Of a stretch of DNA of 50,598 nucleotides, positions 24,287 to 32,539 are shown piece by piece; the stretch's first letter is position 1, and each line of letters starts with the position of its first letter. The notes under the pieces were generated by a model. It was not told the origin of the DNA and did no database searches. It saw only the letters and a list, made by a program, of their open reading frames with translations. Made by a program: the position numbers and the translations under genes. Source of the DNA: an uncultured Eubacteriales bacterium (GTDB lineage Bacteria > Bacillota > Clostridia > Lachnospirales > Anaerotignaceae); the NCBI GenBank assembly GCA_949743655.1, contig CATJUP010000071.1, positions 1 to 50,598 of the forward strand, written 5' to 3'.

Positions 24287-24378
24287 TCCAATAGACTTTT
24301 TTGTGGCGCTAAAAGCGATACAAAAAACTTTAAATAAGTATTTAACGCCACATAAAATTTTTATTAAGTCTATTATTT
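24287..24378 (-). repeat. Long interrupted inverted repeat in the acd intergenic gap
   Basis: AATAGACTT (24290-24298) and GTGGCG (24303-24308) are matched by CGCCAC (24346-24351) and AAGTCTATT (24366-24374), with a small inner CGC-TAAAA-GCG. It forms a roughly 85-nt imperfect cruciform or structured RNA between copies 2 and 3 of the acyl-CoA dehydrogenases. Confidence 0.6.
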
Positions 24379-24455
24379 ATTTTTAAAAGTCTTGTGCATA
24401 TTGCGCAATTTTTACTTACTCTTATTTAAATTGGCGTTATCCACAAAAATGTTTA

Positions 24456-25592
24456 TTAAAATTTACCCATAACCGCGCGGGATATAACCGTTCTTTGAAT
24501 TTGGTTTGTTCCCTCATATATTTGGAATATTTTAGCGTCTCTTAAAAGTTTCTCTACAGGATATTCACGACTATAACCATATCCGCCCAATATCTGTATA
24601 GCGTCAAGCGCCACCTCAACAGCTATATCTCCAGCGTAGCATTTAGCTATAGCGCTCTCTTTGGCATAAGGTAATCCCTCATCTTGAAGTTTTAAAGCGT
24701 GCAAAGACATTTGGCGAGCTGTCTCGGTTTTAATTTCCATATCGGCAAGCATAAACTGTATAGCCTGAAATTTTCCTATTGGCTGACCGAATGTAACTCT
24801 TTGTTTAGAGTACGCCACAGCCTCATCTATACATCTTTGAGCAACGCCAACAGCGCCTATACCCATTACAGCCCTTGCCATGTCAAGTGTTTGCATAGCT
24901 ATTTTAAAACCGTCTCCCTCTTTACCTATTAAGCAGTCTTCTGGTATTTCCATGTCTTCAAAAACAACATCTGTAGTGTTTGAGGTTCTTATACCCATTT
25001 TATTCTCCTCATTGCCAACACTTAAACCAGGTGTACCTTTTTCAACATAAAAAGCGCTCATTCCTTTTACGCCTTTTTCTTTGTCTGTCATTGCCGTTAC
25101 TATGTAAAAATCAGCTATACCGCCATTTGTTATAAAACATTTTCTTCCATTAAGAACATATTTGCCATCTTTTTTGATAGCTGTTGTTTTGTTATTTGAC
25201 GCGTCAGAACCCGCCATAGGTTCTGTAAGACAAAACGCGCCGTATCCGCCATTTATAAGTATATCAGCCGCTTTTTGTGCCAAATCATCTCTTTTACCTA
25301 TTATAAGCGGTTTAAGTGTAAGATTTGTAACAGCCATTGTTGTAAAAAATCCGGCATCAGCTTTTGCCATTTCCTCATAAAGAGCGGCATAAGTAGTGCG
25401 GCTTATTCCTATTCCGCCATATTCCTCTGGCACTTCTATAGCATTAAGCCCCATTTCGCCGGCTTTTTGGTACATTTCTTCAGCCCACTCGCCCGAAACG
25501 TCATATTCTTTACACTGTTCTTTTACCTCTTTTTCGCAAAATTCTTTTACTGTAGATAATAAATCTTTTCCCTCTTCATCAAGAATATACAT
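24456..25592 (-). CDS. Acyl-CoA dehydrogenase, copy 2 of 4
   Basis: 378 residues. It has the full acyl-CoA dehydrogenase fold with FAD/substrate loop 'CLTEPMAGSDASNNKTTAI', 'GRKCFITNGGIADFYIVTAMTDKEKGVKGMSAF' and catalytic Glu360 in 'IYEGTNQIQR'. It is closest by eye to copy 1, sharing the long central block 'TAMTDKEKGVKGMSAF' and most of the C-terminal 120 residues. It differs in the substrate-facing segment 'TTMAVTNLTLKPLIIGKRDDLAQKAADIL'. The start ATG has AGAGGTG upstream. The 16-nt gap to copy 1 implies the same transcript; a 243-nt gap with a promoter follows before copy 3. Confidence 0.94.
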   Translation of the reverse strand: MYILDEEGKDLLSTVKEFCEKEVKEQCKEYDVSGEWAEEMYQKAGEMGLNAIEVPEEYGGIGISRTTYAALYEEMAKADAGFFTTMAVTNLTLKPLIIGKRDDLAQKAADILINGGYGAFCLTEPMAGSDASNNKTTAIKKDGKYVLNGRKCFITNGGIADFYIVTAMTDKEKGVKGMSAFYVEKGTPGLSVGNEENKMGIRTSNTTDVVFEDMEIPEDCLIGKEGDGFKIAMQTLDMARAVMGIGAVGVAQRCIDEAVAYSKQRVTFGQPIGKFQAIQFMLADMEIKTETARQMSLHALKLQDEGLPYAKESAIAKCYAGDIAVEVALDAIQILGGYGYSREYPVEKLLRDAKIFQIYEGTNQIQRTVISRAVMGKF

Positions 25593-25608
25593 TTTTTACA
25601 CCTCTATA

Positions 25609-26745
25609 TCAAAATTTACCCATTATTGAGCGTGATATAACCATTCTTTGAATTTGATTTGTTCCCTCATATAACTGGAATATTTTAGCGTCTCTCAGAA
25701 GTTTTTCAACAGGGTACTCACGGCTGTAACCATATCCGCCCAATATCTGTATAGCGTCAAGAGCCACTTGTACTGCCATATCACCAGAATAGCATTTAGC
25801 TATAGCGCTTTCTTTTGAGTATGGAAGTCCCATTTCTTGCAACTGCATAGCGTGAAGCGACATTTGACGTGCCGTTTCGGTTTTAATTTCCATATCGGCG
25901 AGCATAAACTGTATAGCTTGAAATTTTCCTATTGGCTGACCGAATGTAATTCTTTGTTTAGAGTACGCAACAGCCTCATCCACACATCTTTGCATAATAC
26001 CTGTAGCACCTATACCCATAAGCGCCCTTGTAATATCAAGTGTTTCCATACATGTAACAAAACCTGTTCCCTCCTCACCAATAAGTGCTGACGCGGGAAC
26101 TCTCATATCCTCAAAAACAACGTCTGTAGTGTTTGAGGTTCTTATACCCATTTTATTTTCCTCGTTACCAGCGCTTAAACCTGGAGTACCTTTTTCAACA
26201 AGAAAAGCGCTCATTCCTTTTACGCCTTTTTCTTTGTCTGTCATTGCTGTTACTATGTAAAAGTCAGCTATACCGCCGTTTGTTATAAAACATTTTCTTC
26301 CGTTTATAATATAGTCATCGCCGTCTTTTACAGCGGTTGTTTTATTGTTTGAAGCGTCAGAACCCGCCATAGGCTCTGTAAGACAAAATGCACCATATCC
26401 GCCTTCCAAAAGTAGAGTTGCAGCGCGCTGAATTTGGTCTTCCCTTCCGGCTATAAGAAGTGGCTTCATAGCAAGATTAGCCGCCGACATTGTTGTAAAA
26501 AGTCCGGCATCGGCTTTACTCATTTCTTCATAAAGAGCAGCTATAGTTGTTTTGTTAAGCCCCAAACCGCCGTACTCCTCTGGTACTTCAAGAGCATTAA
26601 GCCCCATTTCGCTTGCTTTATCGTTAATATCTTTTGGCCACTCGCCCGATACATCGTATTCTTTGCATTGCTCTTTTACTTCTTTTTCACAAAACTCTTT
26701 TACTGTAGCTAATAAATCTTTTCCCTCATCGTCAAGAATATACAT
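25609..26745 (-). CDS. Acyl-CoA dehydrogenase, copy 1 of 4
   Basis: 378 residues, the first paralogue transcribed after the GlcD/LctD-like gene. The loop is 'CLTEPMAGSDASNNKTTAV', with catalytic Glu360 in 'QLYEGTNQIQR' (Leu replaces the Ile seen in the other three). The segment 'ITRALMGIGATGIMQRCVDEAV' differs from the 'VGIAQRC' of the others. RBS GGAGGG lies about 8 nt before the ATG. A 310-nt gap with several hairpins separates it from the LctD-like gene. All four paralogues keep the FAD- and Etf-facing regions nearly constant, so they probably share the single downstream Etf and differ in substrate. Confidence 0.94.
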   Translation of the reverse strand: MYILDDEGKDLLATVKEFCEKEVKEQCKEYDVSGEWPKDINDKASEMGLNALEVPEEYGGLGLNKTTIAALYEEMSKADAGLFTTMSAANLAMKPLLIAGREDQIQRAATLLLEGGYGAFCLTEPMAGSDASNNKTTAVKDGDDYIINGRKCFITNGGIADFYIVTAMTDKEKGVKGMSAFLVEKGTPGLSAGNEENKMGIRTSNTTDVVFEDMRVPASALIGEEGTGFVTCMETLDITRALMGIGATGIMQRCVDEAVAYSKQRITFGQPIGKFQAIQFMLADMEIKTETARQMSLHAMQLQEMGLPYSKESAIAKCYSGDMAVQVALDAIQILGGYGYSREYPVEKLLRDAKIFQLYEGTNQIQRMVISRSIMGKF

Positions 26746-27055
26746 AATTTTTCCCTCCTAAAACTGTGGGTATAGTTTTACCCGCTTCTGCTTTGGGGTT
26801 TTAAATAGGCGTTTTTAAACGCCTGAGAAGTCTTTGACCCACAAAGCCATTAACAGAAATTTACGTTTCTTTTATGAATATATTTTTATTAATCAGCATA
26901 TAGAGTATGTTGTATTATAAAGGGAAACAAATGTTTCCCTTTTAAATTTTTTACCACGCTTTAAGCATACAGCAGCTCTACAAATGAAGTAAATACCAGC
27001 GCAGCCATTATCTAAAGTGTGCCAGAGTATGAGACTTTTATCCCCGCATTAAAAA
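26746..27055 (-). other. 310-nt gap with stem-loops between lctD-like gene and acd copy 1
   Basis: No ORF was recognised. Inverted repeats visible are AAAGGGAAAC-AAAT-GTTTCCCTTT (26919-26942), AGGCGTTT-TT-AAACGCCT (26807-26824) and a GGGTA/TACCC pair near 26768-26793. None has a convincing minus-strand T-tract. They may be processing or attenuation structures that separate expression of the dehydrogenase from the acd genes. Confidence 0.5.
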
Positions 27056-28477
27056 TTATAATTTATAACAAACTTTACCAGGGTTAAGTATAAGATTAGG
27101 GTCGAACACTTTTTTAATATTTTTCATGAGCTCCATTTCAACAGGACCTACACACTCGGCTAAATATTCTTGTTTAGCGTGACCTATTCCATGCTCGCCC
27201 GATACAAGACCGCCTATTTTATGCGCTTGTTCATACATATCGTCCATAGCGGCTTTACATTTTTCTTCCCATACACTTTGCTCCGCATTGTCACGGCAAA
27301 CATATATGTGAAGATTTCCGTCTCCAGCGTGACCAAAACTTCTTATTCTCATTCCGTGTTTTTCCTCAAGAGAATTTACATACTCAAGATAAGATGCTAT
27401 TTTGCTTATAGGTACTACAACATCGCACTCATCAAGCTCATCTGTGTCTGCCTGTATAGCCTCAAGGAAAGAACCCCTTGCCGCCCACGCGTTCTTTTTA
27501 AGTTCTGGAGTATCAGCCACAAGTATATCTATAGCGCCCTCCTCAAAAAGTATTTCAGATACTTGCTCGGATATTTGCTCCAACTCTTCCATAGAGTCGC
27601 CGTCAAACGACACAAGAAGATATGCTCCAGCCTCAACACCGTCTATAACTTGAGGGAATACTTGCTTTTCCAAATATTTCTCACTCATTCTAACAATGTC
27701 TTTTTCCATAAACTCAAGTGCCTGTGGGTTAAGACCAGAAAGCAATACTTTTGGAACAGCGCCTATACAAGCGTTAAGGTCCTCAAAAGGAACTATAAGA
27801 CTTATTATTTCTTTAGGCGCTGGAACAAGTTTAAGAGTGATTTCCGTTATTATTCCCAATGTTCCCTCAGAACCTATCATAAGATTTAAAAGGCTGTAGC
27901 CTGTACTTGTCTTTTTTACATTGCTTCCCAAATTAATAATTTCGCCTGTAGGCAAAACAACTGTCATAGCCCTTACATAATCTCTTGTAGTGCCATATTT
28001 AACAGCTCTCATACCGCCAGCGTTTGTTGATACGTTTCCGCCCAATGTAGCAAATTTCTCACCTGGGTCTGGCGGATAAAGAAGTCCCTTTGACGCCGCG
28101 TCATCAGCTAAGTTTTGTAAAAGCACACCAGGCTGTACTCTTACCGAAAGATTTTCCATATCATACTCAAGTATTTTATTCATTTTAGTTGTAGCCAATA
28201 CAACTCCGCCATTTATTGCTACCGCGCCGCCTGTAAGACCCGTGCCTGCCCCCCTTGGAATAACAGGTATATTGTTTTGATTACATAATTTCATAACCTC
28301 GGCTATTTCTTCTGTTGACGCTGCTTCAACAACAGCCTCTGGTTGAAATTTTCCATAAACAGGCATTTCATCGTGGATATAATCCTCGTTAATCTCATCT
28401 CCGGCAAATACTCTGTTAGGCGCTATTTCTTTAAGTTTTTTAATAATATCTTCAGTTACTTTGTTGTACTGCTGCAT
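27056..28477 (-). CDS. FAD-binding oxidoreductase, GlcD/LctD type (probable Etf-linked lactate dehydrogenase)
   Basis: This 473-residue, VAO/PCMH-fold flavoprotein oxidises 2-hydroxyacids such as D-lactate or glycolate. The FAD-binding PCMH domain shows 'IPVIPRGAGTGLTGGAVAI' and 'YPPDPGEKFATLGGNVSTNAGG'. The C-terminal substrate domain has 'IRSFGHAGDGNLHIYVCRD' and 'GGLVSGEHGIGHAKQEYL', then 'DPNLILNPGKVC'. No iron-sulfur C-terminal domain is fused. In Acetobacterium woodii a homologous LctD forms an electron-confurcating complex with its own Etf; the etfBA genes at the end of this gene run support, but do not prove, such a role. RBS AAGGGGG lies 7 nt before ATG 28477. Confidence 0.88.
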   Translation of the reverse strand: MQQYNKVTEDIIKKLKEIAPNRVFAGDEINEDYIHDEMPVYGKFQPEAVVEAASTEEIAEVMKLCNQNNIPVIPRGAGTGLTGGAVAINGGVVLATTKMNKILEYDMENLSVRVQPGVLLQNLADDAASKGLLYPPDPGEKFATLGGNVSTNAGGMRAVKYGTTRDYVRAMTVVLPTGEIINLGSNVKKTSTGYSLLNLMIGSEGTLGIITEITLKLVPAPKEIISLIVPFEDLNACIGAVPKVLLSGLNPQALEFMEKDIVRMSEKYLEKQVFPQVIDGVEAGAYLLVSFDGDSMEELEQISEQVSEILFEEGAIDILVADTPELKKNAWAARGSFLEAIQADTDELDECDVVVPISKIASYLEYVNSLEEKHGMRIRSFGHAGDGNLHIYVCRDNAEQSVWEEKCKAAMDDMYEQAHKIGGLVSGEHGIGHAKQEYLAECVGPVEMELMKNIKKVFDPNLILNPGKVCYKL

Positions 28478-29019
28478 GTTAGTTCCCCCTTTATATAATT
28501 GTTATTTTAAATACATAATTGTTTGTTAATAAACTATCGGTTTGGTGGTCATACCGCAATGTTTATAATCAAAACTTTGTTAATTTTTATAACCGCCTCT
28601 ATACAAATTTGTACCTCAAATTAATTAAAAACTTAGTTTAAAACTCTATAAAACAAATTTTAAACATATGTTTACAACAAGAGGTCTTATAATAATATAA
28701 CACACTAAGATAATATCACAGGTGAATATATTAATTATATTTAGTTTTTTGTTTGTTTTAAGGCTTAAAGACTTATTTAATTTTTATAATATATTTTGTT
28801 AAATATATTATATAACATATATAACAAAATTTCAAATCAAAAATAAAGGCTCTTTAGTGCAATATGCGCTAAAAACACTATACTTTTGTGCAATTTTATC
28901 AAAAAAGTAAGTTTTAAATTTAACAAGTATAACCGCATAATGTCAAATCTAAAACTCACTTTATCAAATATTTAACACACCAAATAGACCAGCGTTCTAT
29001 ATATTGCAACAATTTTTTG
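28478..29019. other. 542-bp AT-rich intergenic region upstream of the lctD-acd-etf genes
   Basis: There is no ORF with a ribosome binding site. It contains an inverted repeat ATTTTGTTA ... TAACAAAAT (about 28792-28830) around a very AT-rich core. It also has a minus-strand TTGACA at 28946-28941 with a weak TAAATT 18 bp downstream, and the word GCAATATGC near 28860. The last recurs in inverted form at about 24398-24406, in the other large gap of the gene run. Promoter and regulator sites of the operon are expected here, but none is convincing. Confidence 0.4.
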
Positions 29020-30297
29020 TTATTGGCTTTTTTCTTCGCTTTCTTCCAATCTAATTATATCAGCCCCTAATGCTCTTAACTTTTTATCTATACTGCTATA
29101 ACCTCTTTCTATATGGTAAATATCACCTATTTCTGTTTTGCCTTCCGCCGCTAAAGCCGTTATAATAAGCGCTGCCCCTGCGCGTAAATCCGGCGCGTTT
29201 ACTCGTGAGCCAGTAAGTTTTTTTACACCTTCAACAACTGCCACACGCCCTTCGGTTTTTATGTCTGCCCCCATTCTCTGCATTTCTCCCGCCTGCAAAA
29301 AACGGTTTTCAAAAACAGTTTCTGTAACTATGCTTGTACCTTTAGCCATTGTCATAACACTCATAAATATTGCCTGCATATCAGTGGGAAAACCAGGGAA
29401 TGGCATTGTTTTAATATTAAACGCCTTTTTTCTCCCATTTGAGCAAACACGCAAGCCATCTTGAAGCTCCTCAATTTTTACACCACATTCTGTAAGTTTA
29501 GCCGCGGCGGGTTTTATATGACCATAAACAGCATTTTTAATTATCACATCACCATCTGTAATTGCCGCGGCCGCCATAAAAGTTCCCGCCTCTATTCTAT
29601 CTGGTATAACTGTGTGTTCGGCGCCATGCAGTTTTTTTACTCCTGTTATTTTAATTGTTCCGTTACCAAAACAAAAAACGCTTCCACCCATTTTATTAAT
29701 AAAATTAACCAAATCCATTATTTCTGGTTCAAGAGCGGCGTTTTCTATAACTGTAACTCCCTCGCTTATAGCTGCTGCCATTATTATGTTTTCGGTAGCT
29801 CCCACGCTTGGAAAATCTAAATATACATATCCACCTTTTAATTTAGTGCATTTAGCCTCTGCCGCTCCATGTTCCTGTTTTATTTTTGCGCCCAATTTTT
29901 CAAAACCCTTTAAATGTAAATCTACAGGTCTACTTCCTATAGGGCATCCTCCTGGCAAAGGAAGTTTTGCTTCGCCGTTTCTTGCTAAAAGCGGTCCCAT
30001 TATAAGAAAAGACGCTCTCATTTTTACAGCCTCATTCTCGTTTGATACATCACCTTGAGTACACACCGCTTTTATTTTTATCTCTTCTGTTATCTCGTTA
30101 TAGTCCACATAAGCGCCAGTCTTTTTTAAAATATCAATAAGTATAAAAACATCTTTTAAAGGAGGTACTTGTTTTATAACACATTCCTCATCAGTTAAAA
30201 GACAGGCGCATAATATAGGCAAAACAGCGTTTTTGGCTCCGCTTAAACATACCTCTCCTTTAAGAGGTCCGCTTTTTTTTACAACAAACAAAGACAT
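29020..30297 (-). CDS. murA: UDP-N-acetylglucosamine 1-carboxyvinyltransferase
   Basis: MurA transfers enolpyruvate from PEP to UDP-GlcNAc, the first committed step of peptidoglycan synthesis, in the cytoplasm. It is 425 residues, the standard length. The substrate-binding Lys-Asn is in 'LSGAKNAVLPILCACLL' (Lys22-Asn23). The catalytic loop 'LPLPGGCPIGSRPVDLHL' retains the PEP-binding, fosfomycin-target cysteine (Cys118). The late motifs 'PFPGFPTDMQAIFM' and 'DLRAGAALIITALAAEGKTEI' are intact. Low-GC Gram-positives often carry two MurA paralogues; which one this is cannot be judged here. It is monocistronic, divergent from fprA, with AAGGGGG about 11 nt upstream of the ATG. Confidence 0.96.
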   Translation of the reverse strand: MSLFVVKKSGPLKGEVCLSGAKNAVLPILCACLLTDEECVIKQVPPLKDVFILIDILKKTGAYVDYNEITEEIKIKAVCTQGDVSNENEAVKMRASFLIMGPLLARNGEAKLPLPGGCPIGSRPVDLHLKGFEKLGAKIKQEHGAAEAKCTKLKGGYVYLDFPSVGATENIIMAAAISEGVTVIENAALEPEIMDLVNFINKMGGSVFCFGNGTIKITGVKKLHGAEHTVIPDRIEAGTFMAAAAITDGDVIIKNAVYGHIKPAAAKLTECGVKIEELQDGLRVCSNGRKKAFNIKTMPFPGFPTDMQAIFMSVMTMAKGTSIVTETVFENRFLQAGEMQRMGADIKTEGRVAVVEGVKKLTGSRVNAPDLRAGAALIITALAAEGKTEIGDIYHIERGYSSIDKKLRALGADIIRLEESEEKSQ

Positions 30298-30435
30298 AAT
30301 TAAAAAATCCCCCTTAAATCTCTTTTAAAGTTATTATGCCTTTTTTGTGGCTATTATATAAACTGAAATAACTGTTATTTATATTTACTTTTATTACAAA
30401 TTTTTCATATTATTAATTTTAATAAATATAAACTG

Positions 30436-30464
30436 TTGACACTTTTTAATTAAGTTGTTATATT
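30436..30464 (+). promoter_or_regulatory. Promoter of the flavodiiron protein gene
   Basis: TTGACA (30436-30441), a 17-bp spacer and TATATT (30459-30464), giving a predicted leader of about 70 nt. Confidence 0.75.
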
Positions 30465-30539
30465 CTTATTCAAAAGTATTTGTTTATAATCAAAATAAAA
30501 TTATTATAATAACAGTAATTAAGGAGGAAAATATTAAAA

Positions 30540-31745
30540 ATGCACTGTGTAAGAGAAGTAACCGAAAATATATATTGGATAGGCGCTAATGATAGACGTC
30601 TTTCACTTTTTGAAAACATACACCCTATACCAAATGGTGTATCTTATAACTCATATATTCTTTTAGACGAAAAAACTGTGCTTTTTGACACTGTTGATTG
30701 GTCTGTATGCCGTCAATTTTTAGAAAATATAGATTATATTACTAAAGGCAAAAAAATTGATTATATAGTAATAAACCATGTAGAACCAGACCACGCCGCG
30801 TCTTTACAGGAAATACTTATACGTTTTCCAGAAATTAAAATAATAAGCACACCAAAGGCATTTTCTTTTATTAAACAATTTGGCTTTTCTTTAAACTCTC
30901 ATGAGTGTATACAAATAAAGGAAGGCGATGAAATGAGTTTTGGCAAACATACAGTTAAATTTATAACAGCGCCTATGGTACACTGGCCAGAGGCTATGGT
31001 TACTTTTGACACTACAAGCGGCGTTCTTTTCTCGGCAGACGCTTTTGGAAGTTTTGGCGCTCTTAATGGAAAATTGTTTAATGATGAAATTAATGTTGAC
31101 ACAGATTGGCTTGATGAGGGAAGAAGATATTACACAAATATAGTTGGAAAATATGGTCCACAAGTACAGGCATTATTAAAAAAAGCGTCTTCTATAGTTG
31201 ATAAAATAAAATTTATATGTCCTCTCCATGGTCAGGTTTGGCGTTCTAATTTTGAATATTTAATTAATAAGTACAATTTATGGAGTACTTACGAGCCAGA
31301 GGAAAAAGGTGTGTTAATTGTATATGCGTCTATGTATGGAAACACCGAATCTGTTGTTGATTCACTTGTAAACGAGCTTACAAAAAAAGGCATTACAAAT
31401 ACTGCCGTTTATGATGTCTCATCAACTCATGTCTCACAGTTAATATCCGAGTCTTTTAAATACTCCCATATAATATTAGCGTCTGTAACATACAACATGG
31501 GTATATATCCTACAATGCACAATTTTATTGTTGATATGAAAGCGCTTAATTTACAAAAACGCACATTTGGCATAATAGAAAACGGTACATGGGCGGCAAG
31601 CTCTGGAAATCTTATTCAAAAATTTGTTGAAAATGAGCTTAAAGACTGCAAAGTTATTGAAAAAAGGTTTTCAATTAATTCTTCAGCCCAAAATGATAGA
31701 TTTGATGAGCTTTTAGAGCTTAGTGAAATTATAGCTAAAGCGTAA
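30540..31745 (+). CDS. fprA: A-type flavodiiron protein (FprA, O2/NO reductase)
   Basis: This 401-residue cytosolic flavodiiron protein reduces O2 to water (or NO to N2O), protecting anaerobes. The N-terminal metallo-beta-lactamase-like domain has the diiron ligands in 'NHVEPDHAAS' (His80, Glu82, Asp84, His85), His148 in 'APMVHWPEAM', Asp167 in 'FSADAFGSFG' and His230 in 'CPLHGQVW'. The C-terminal flavodoxin domain starts near residue 257 with the FMN loop 'VLIVYASMYGNTESV'. No rubredoxin is fused, so an external rubredoxin is the expected donor. The start is ATG 30540 after AAGGAGG with a longish 12-nt gap. It is a single-gene unit with its own promoter and terminator. Confidence 0.95.
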   Translation: MHCVREVTENIYWIGANDRRLSLFENIHPIPNGVSYNSYILLDEKTVLFDTVDWSVCRQFLENIDYITKGKKIDYIVINHVEPDHAASLQEILIRFPEIKIISTPKAFSFIKQFGFSLNSHECIQIKEGDEMSFGKHTVKFITAPMVHWPEAMVTFDTTSGVLFSADAFGSFGALNGKLFNDEINVDTDWLDEGRRYYTNIVGKYGPQVQALLKKASSIVDKIKFICPLHGQVWRSNFEYLINKYNLWSTYEPEEKGVLIVYASMYGNTESVVDSLVNELTKKGITNTAVYDVSSTHVSQLISESFKYSHIILASVTYNMGIYPTMHNFIVDMKALNLQKRTFGIIENGTWAASSGNLIQKFVENELKDCKVIEKRFSINSSAQNDRFDELLELSEIIAKA

Positions 31746-31755
31746 TGGTGTAAAT

Positions 31756-31800
31756 ATAACAAAATAAAAACCACCGGCTTGGTGGTTTTTATTTTGTTAT
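31756..31800 (+). terminator. Terminator of fprA
   Basis: A perfect 20-bp inverted repeat, ATAACAAAATAAAAACCACC with its complement around GGCTT. The GC-rich base CCACC/GGTGG is followed by TTTTTATTTT. It can also work on the minus strand. Confidence 0.9.
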
Positions 31801-32011
31801 AGAGTGCTTTAAGTGCTACTTTATGTGTCACCCAATTACACATATATAAATTTTTTTGGTTTTAAATTACATAAACTAAAATTTAGTTTTGTCCGTATTT
31901 AATCCACTGCGGTCAAAGTTTTTAAATTTTCAAAATTACTGTCATATGCGTTTTTTGCTGTAATAAAATATTTGTACTTTAAAAATTGATTTTACTCAAT
32001 ATTTATATGTA

Positions 32012-32539
32012 TTACTTATATTCAAAAAATACAATAGTTCCGTTTACTGATGTAATTTGGTTTTCGCTTATAGATATATTTATATCATCAAGCATACAAC
32101 GGTAAGCGCTTTCATTTAAACGGTGCAATATATTTTTTGCGCTGTCATAGCTGTTACTGCTAAAATTAATTGATATGCTTCTTCTTATAATATCGCTGTC
32201 GGTATCCACAGTACCAAAAGATAAGCTATAGTCCAATGTATCCGACAAAATGCTATTAAGCTCAAACATTACCTGTTTAATATTATCGTATTCAGCTAAG
32301 CCAACAGGTTCCTCATTATTTTCAAAAATTTGGTTAAGCTCTTTAACCATGCTGTCTCTTTTTTCCGCACGCTTTACAGAAGCATCTAACTGCTCACGCA
32401 AAACCATTGATGAGTTTTCAATAGTATCGATTTCGCGGGTAATAGGCAAATAAAACAGCATAAAATACGCACTTATAACAGCTATAATTAAAAGCACGCA
32501 TAATAGTCCCGTTTCACGGGCTGTTAGCCGTATTCTCAC
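32012..32539 (-). CDS. pilO: PilO-like type IV pilus inner-membrane alignment protein
   Basis: This bitopic membrane protein is thought to pair with PilN between PilM and the pilus base. There is a short cytoplasmic N-terminus, one TM helix ('GLLCVLLIIAVISAYFMLFYLP'), a coiled-coil stretch ('TIENSSMVLREQLDASVKRAEKRDSMVKEL') and a ferredoxin-like C-terminal domain. Sequence conservation is low in this family; the assignment rests on topology and its position after pilM-pilN. The ORF-track start at 32566 would leave the AAGGAGG motif inside the gene. GTG 32539 lies 9 nt beyond that motif, so about 175 residues starting at 'MRIRLTARETG' are likely. It overlaps pilN by about 26 nt and is the last gene of the operon. 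Confidence 0.75.
   Translation of the reverse strand: MRIRLTARETGLLCVLLIIAVISAYFMLFYLPITREIDTIENSSMVLREQLDASVKRAEKRDSMVKELNQIFENNEEPVGLAEYDNIKQVMFELNSILSDTLDYSLSFGTVDTDSDIIRRSISINFSSNSYDSAKNILHRLNESAYRCMLDDINISISENQITSVNGTIVFFEYK

Noticed and set aside
27170-27889. 239-aa plus-strand ORF opposite the LctD-like gene
   Set aside because: It is antisense to a well-supported conserved gene, has an unnatural composition rich in Tyr, Phe and Cys, and lacks a ribosome binding site. It is a shadow ORF.
28478-28620. Rex-binding sites (TTGTTAA-like words)
   Set aside because: Only half-sites occur; neither has a properly spaced inverted partner, so I do not annotate a Rex operator although Rex control of such an operon would be plausible.
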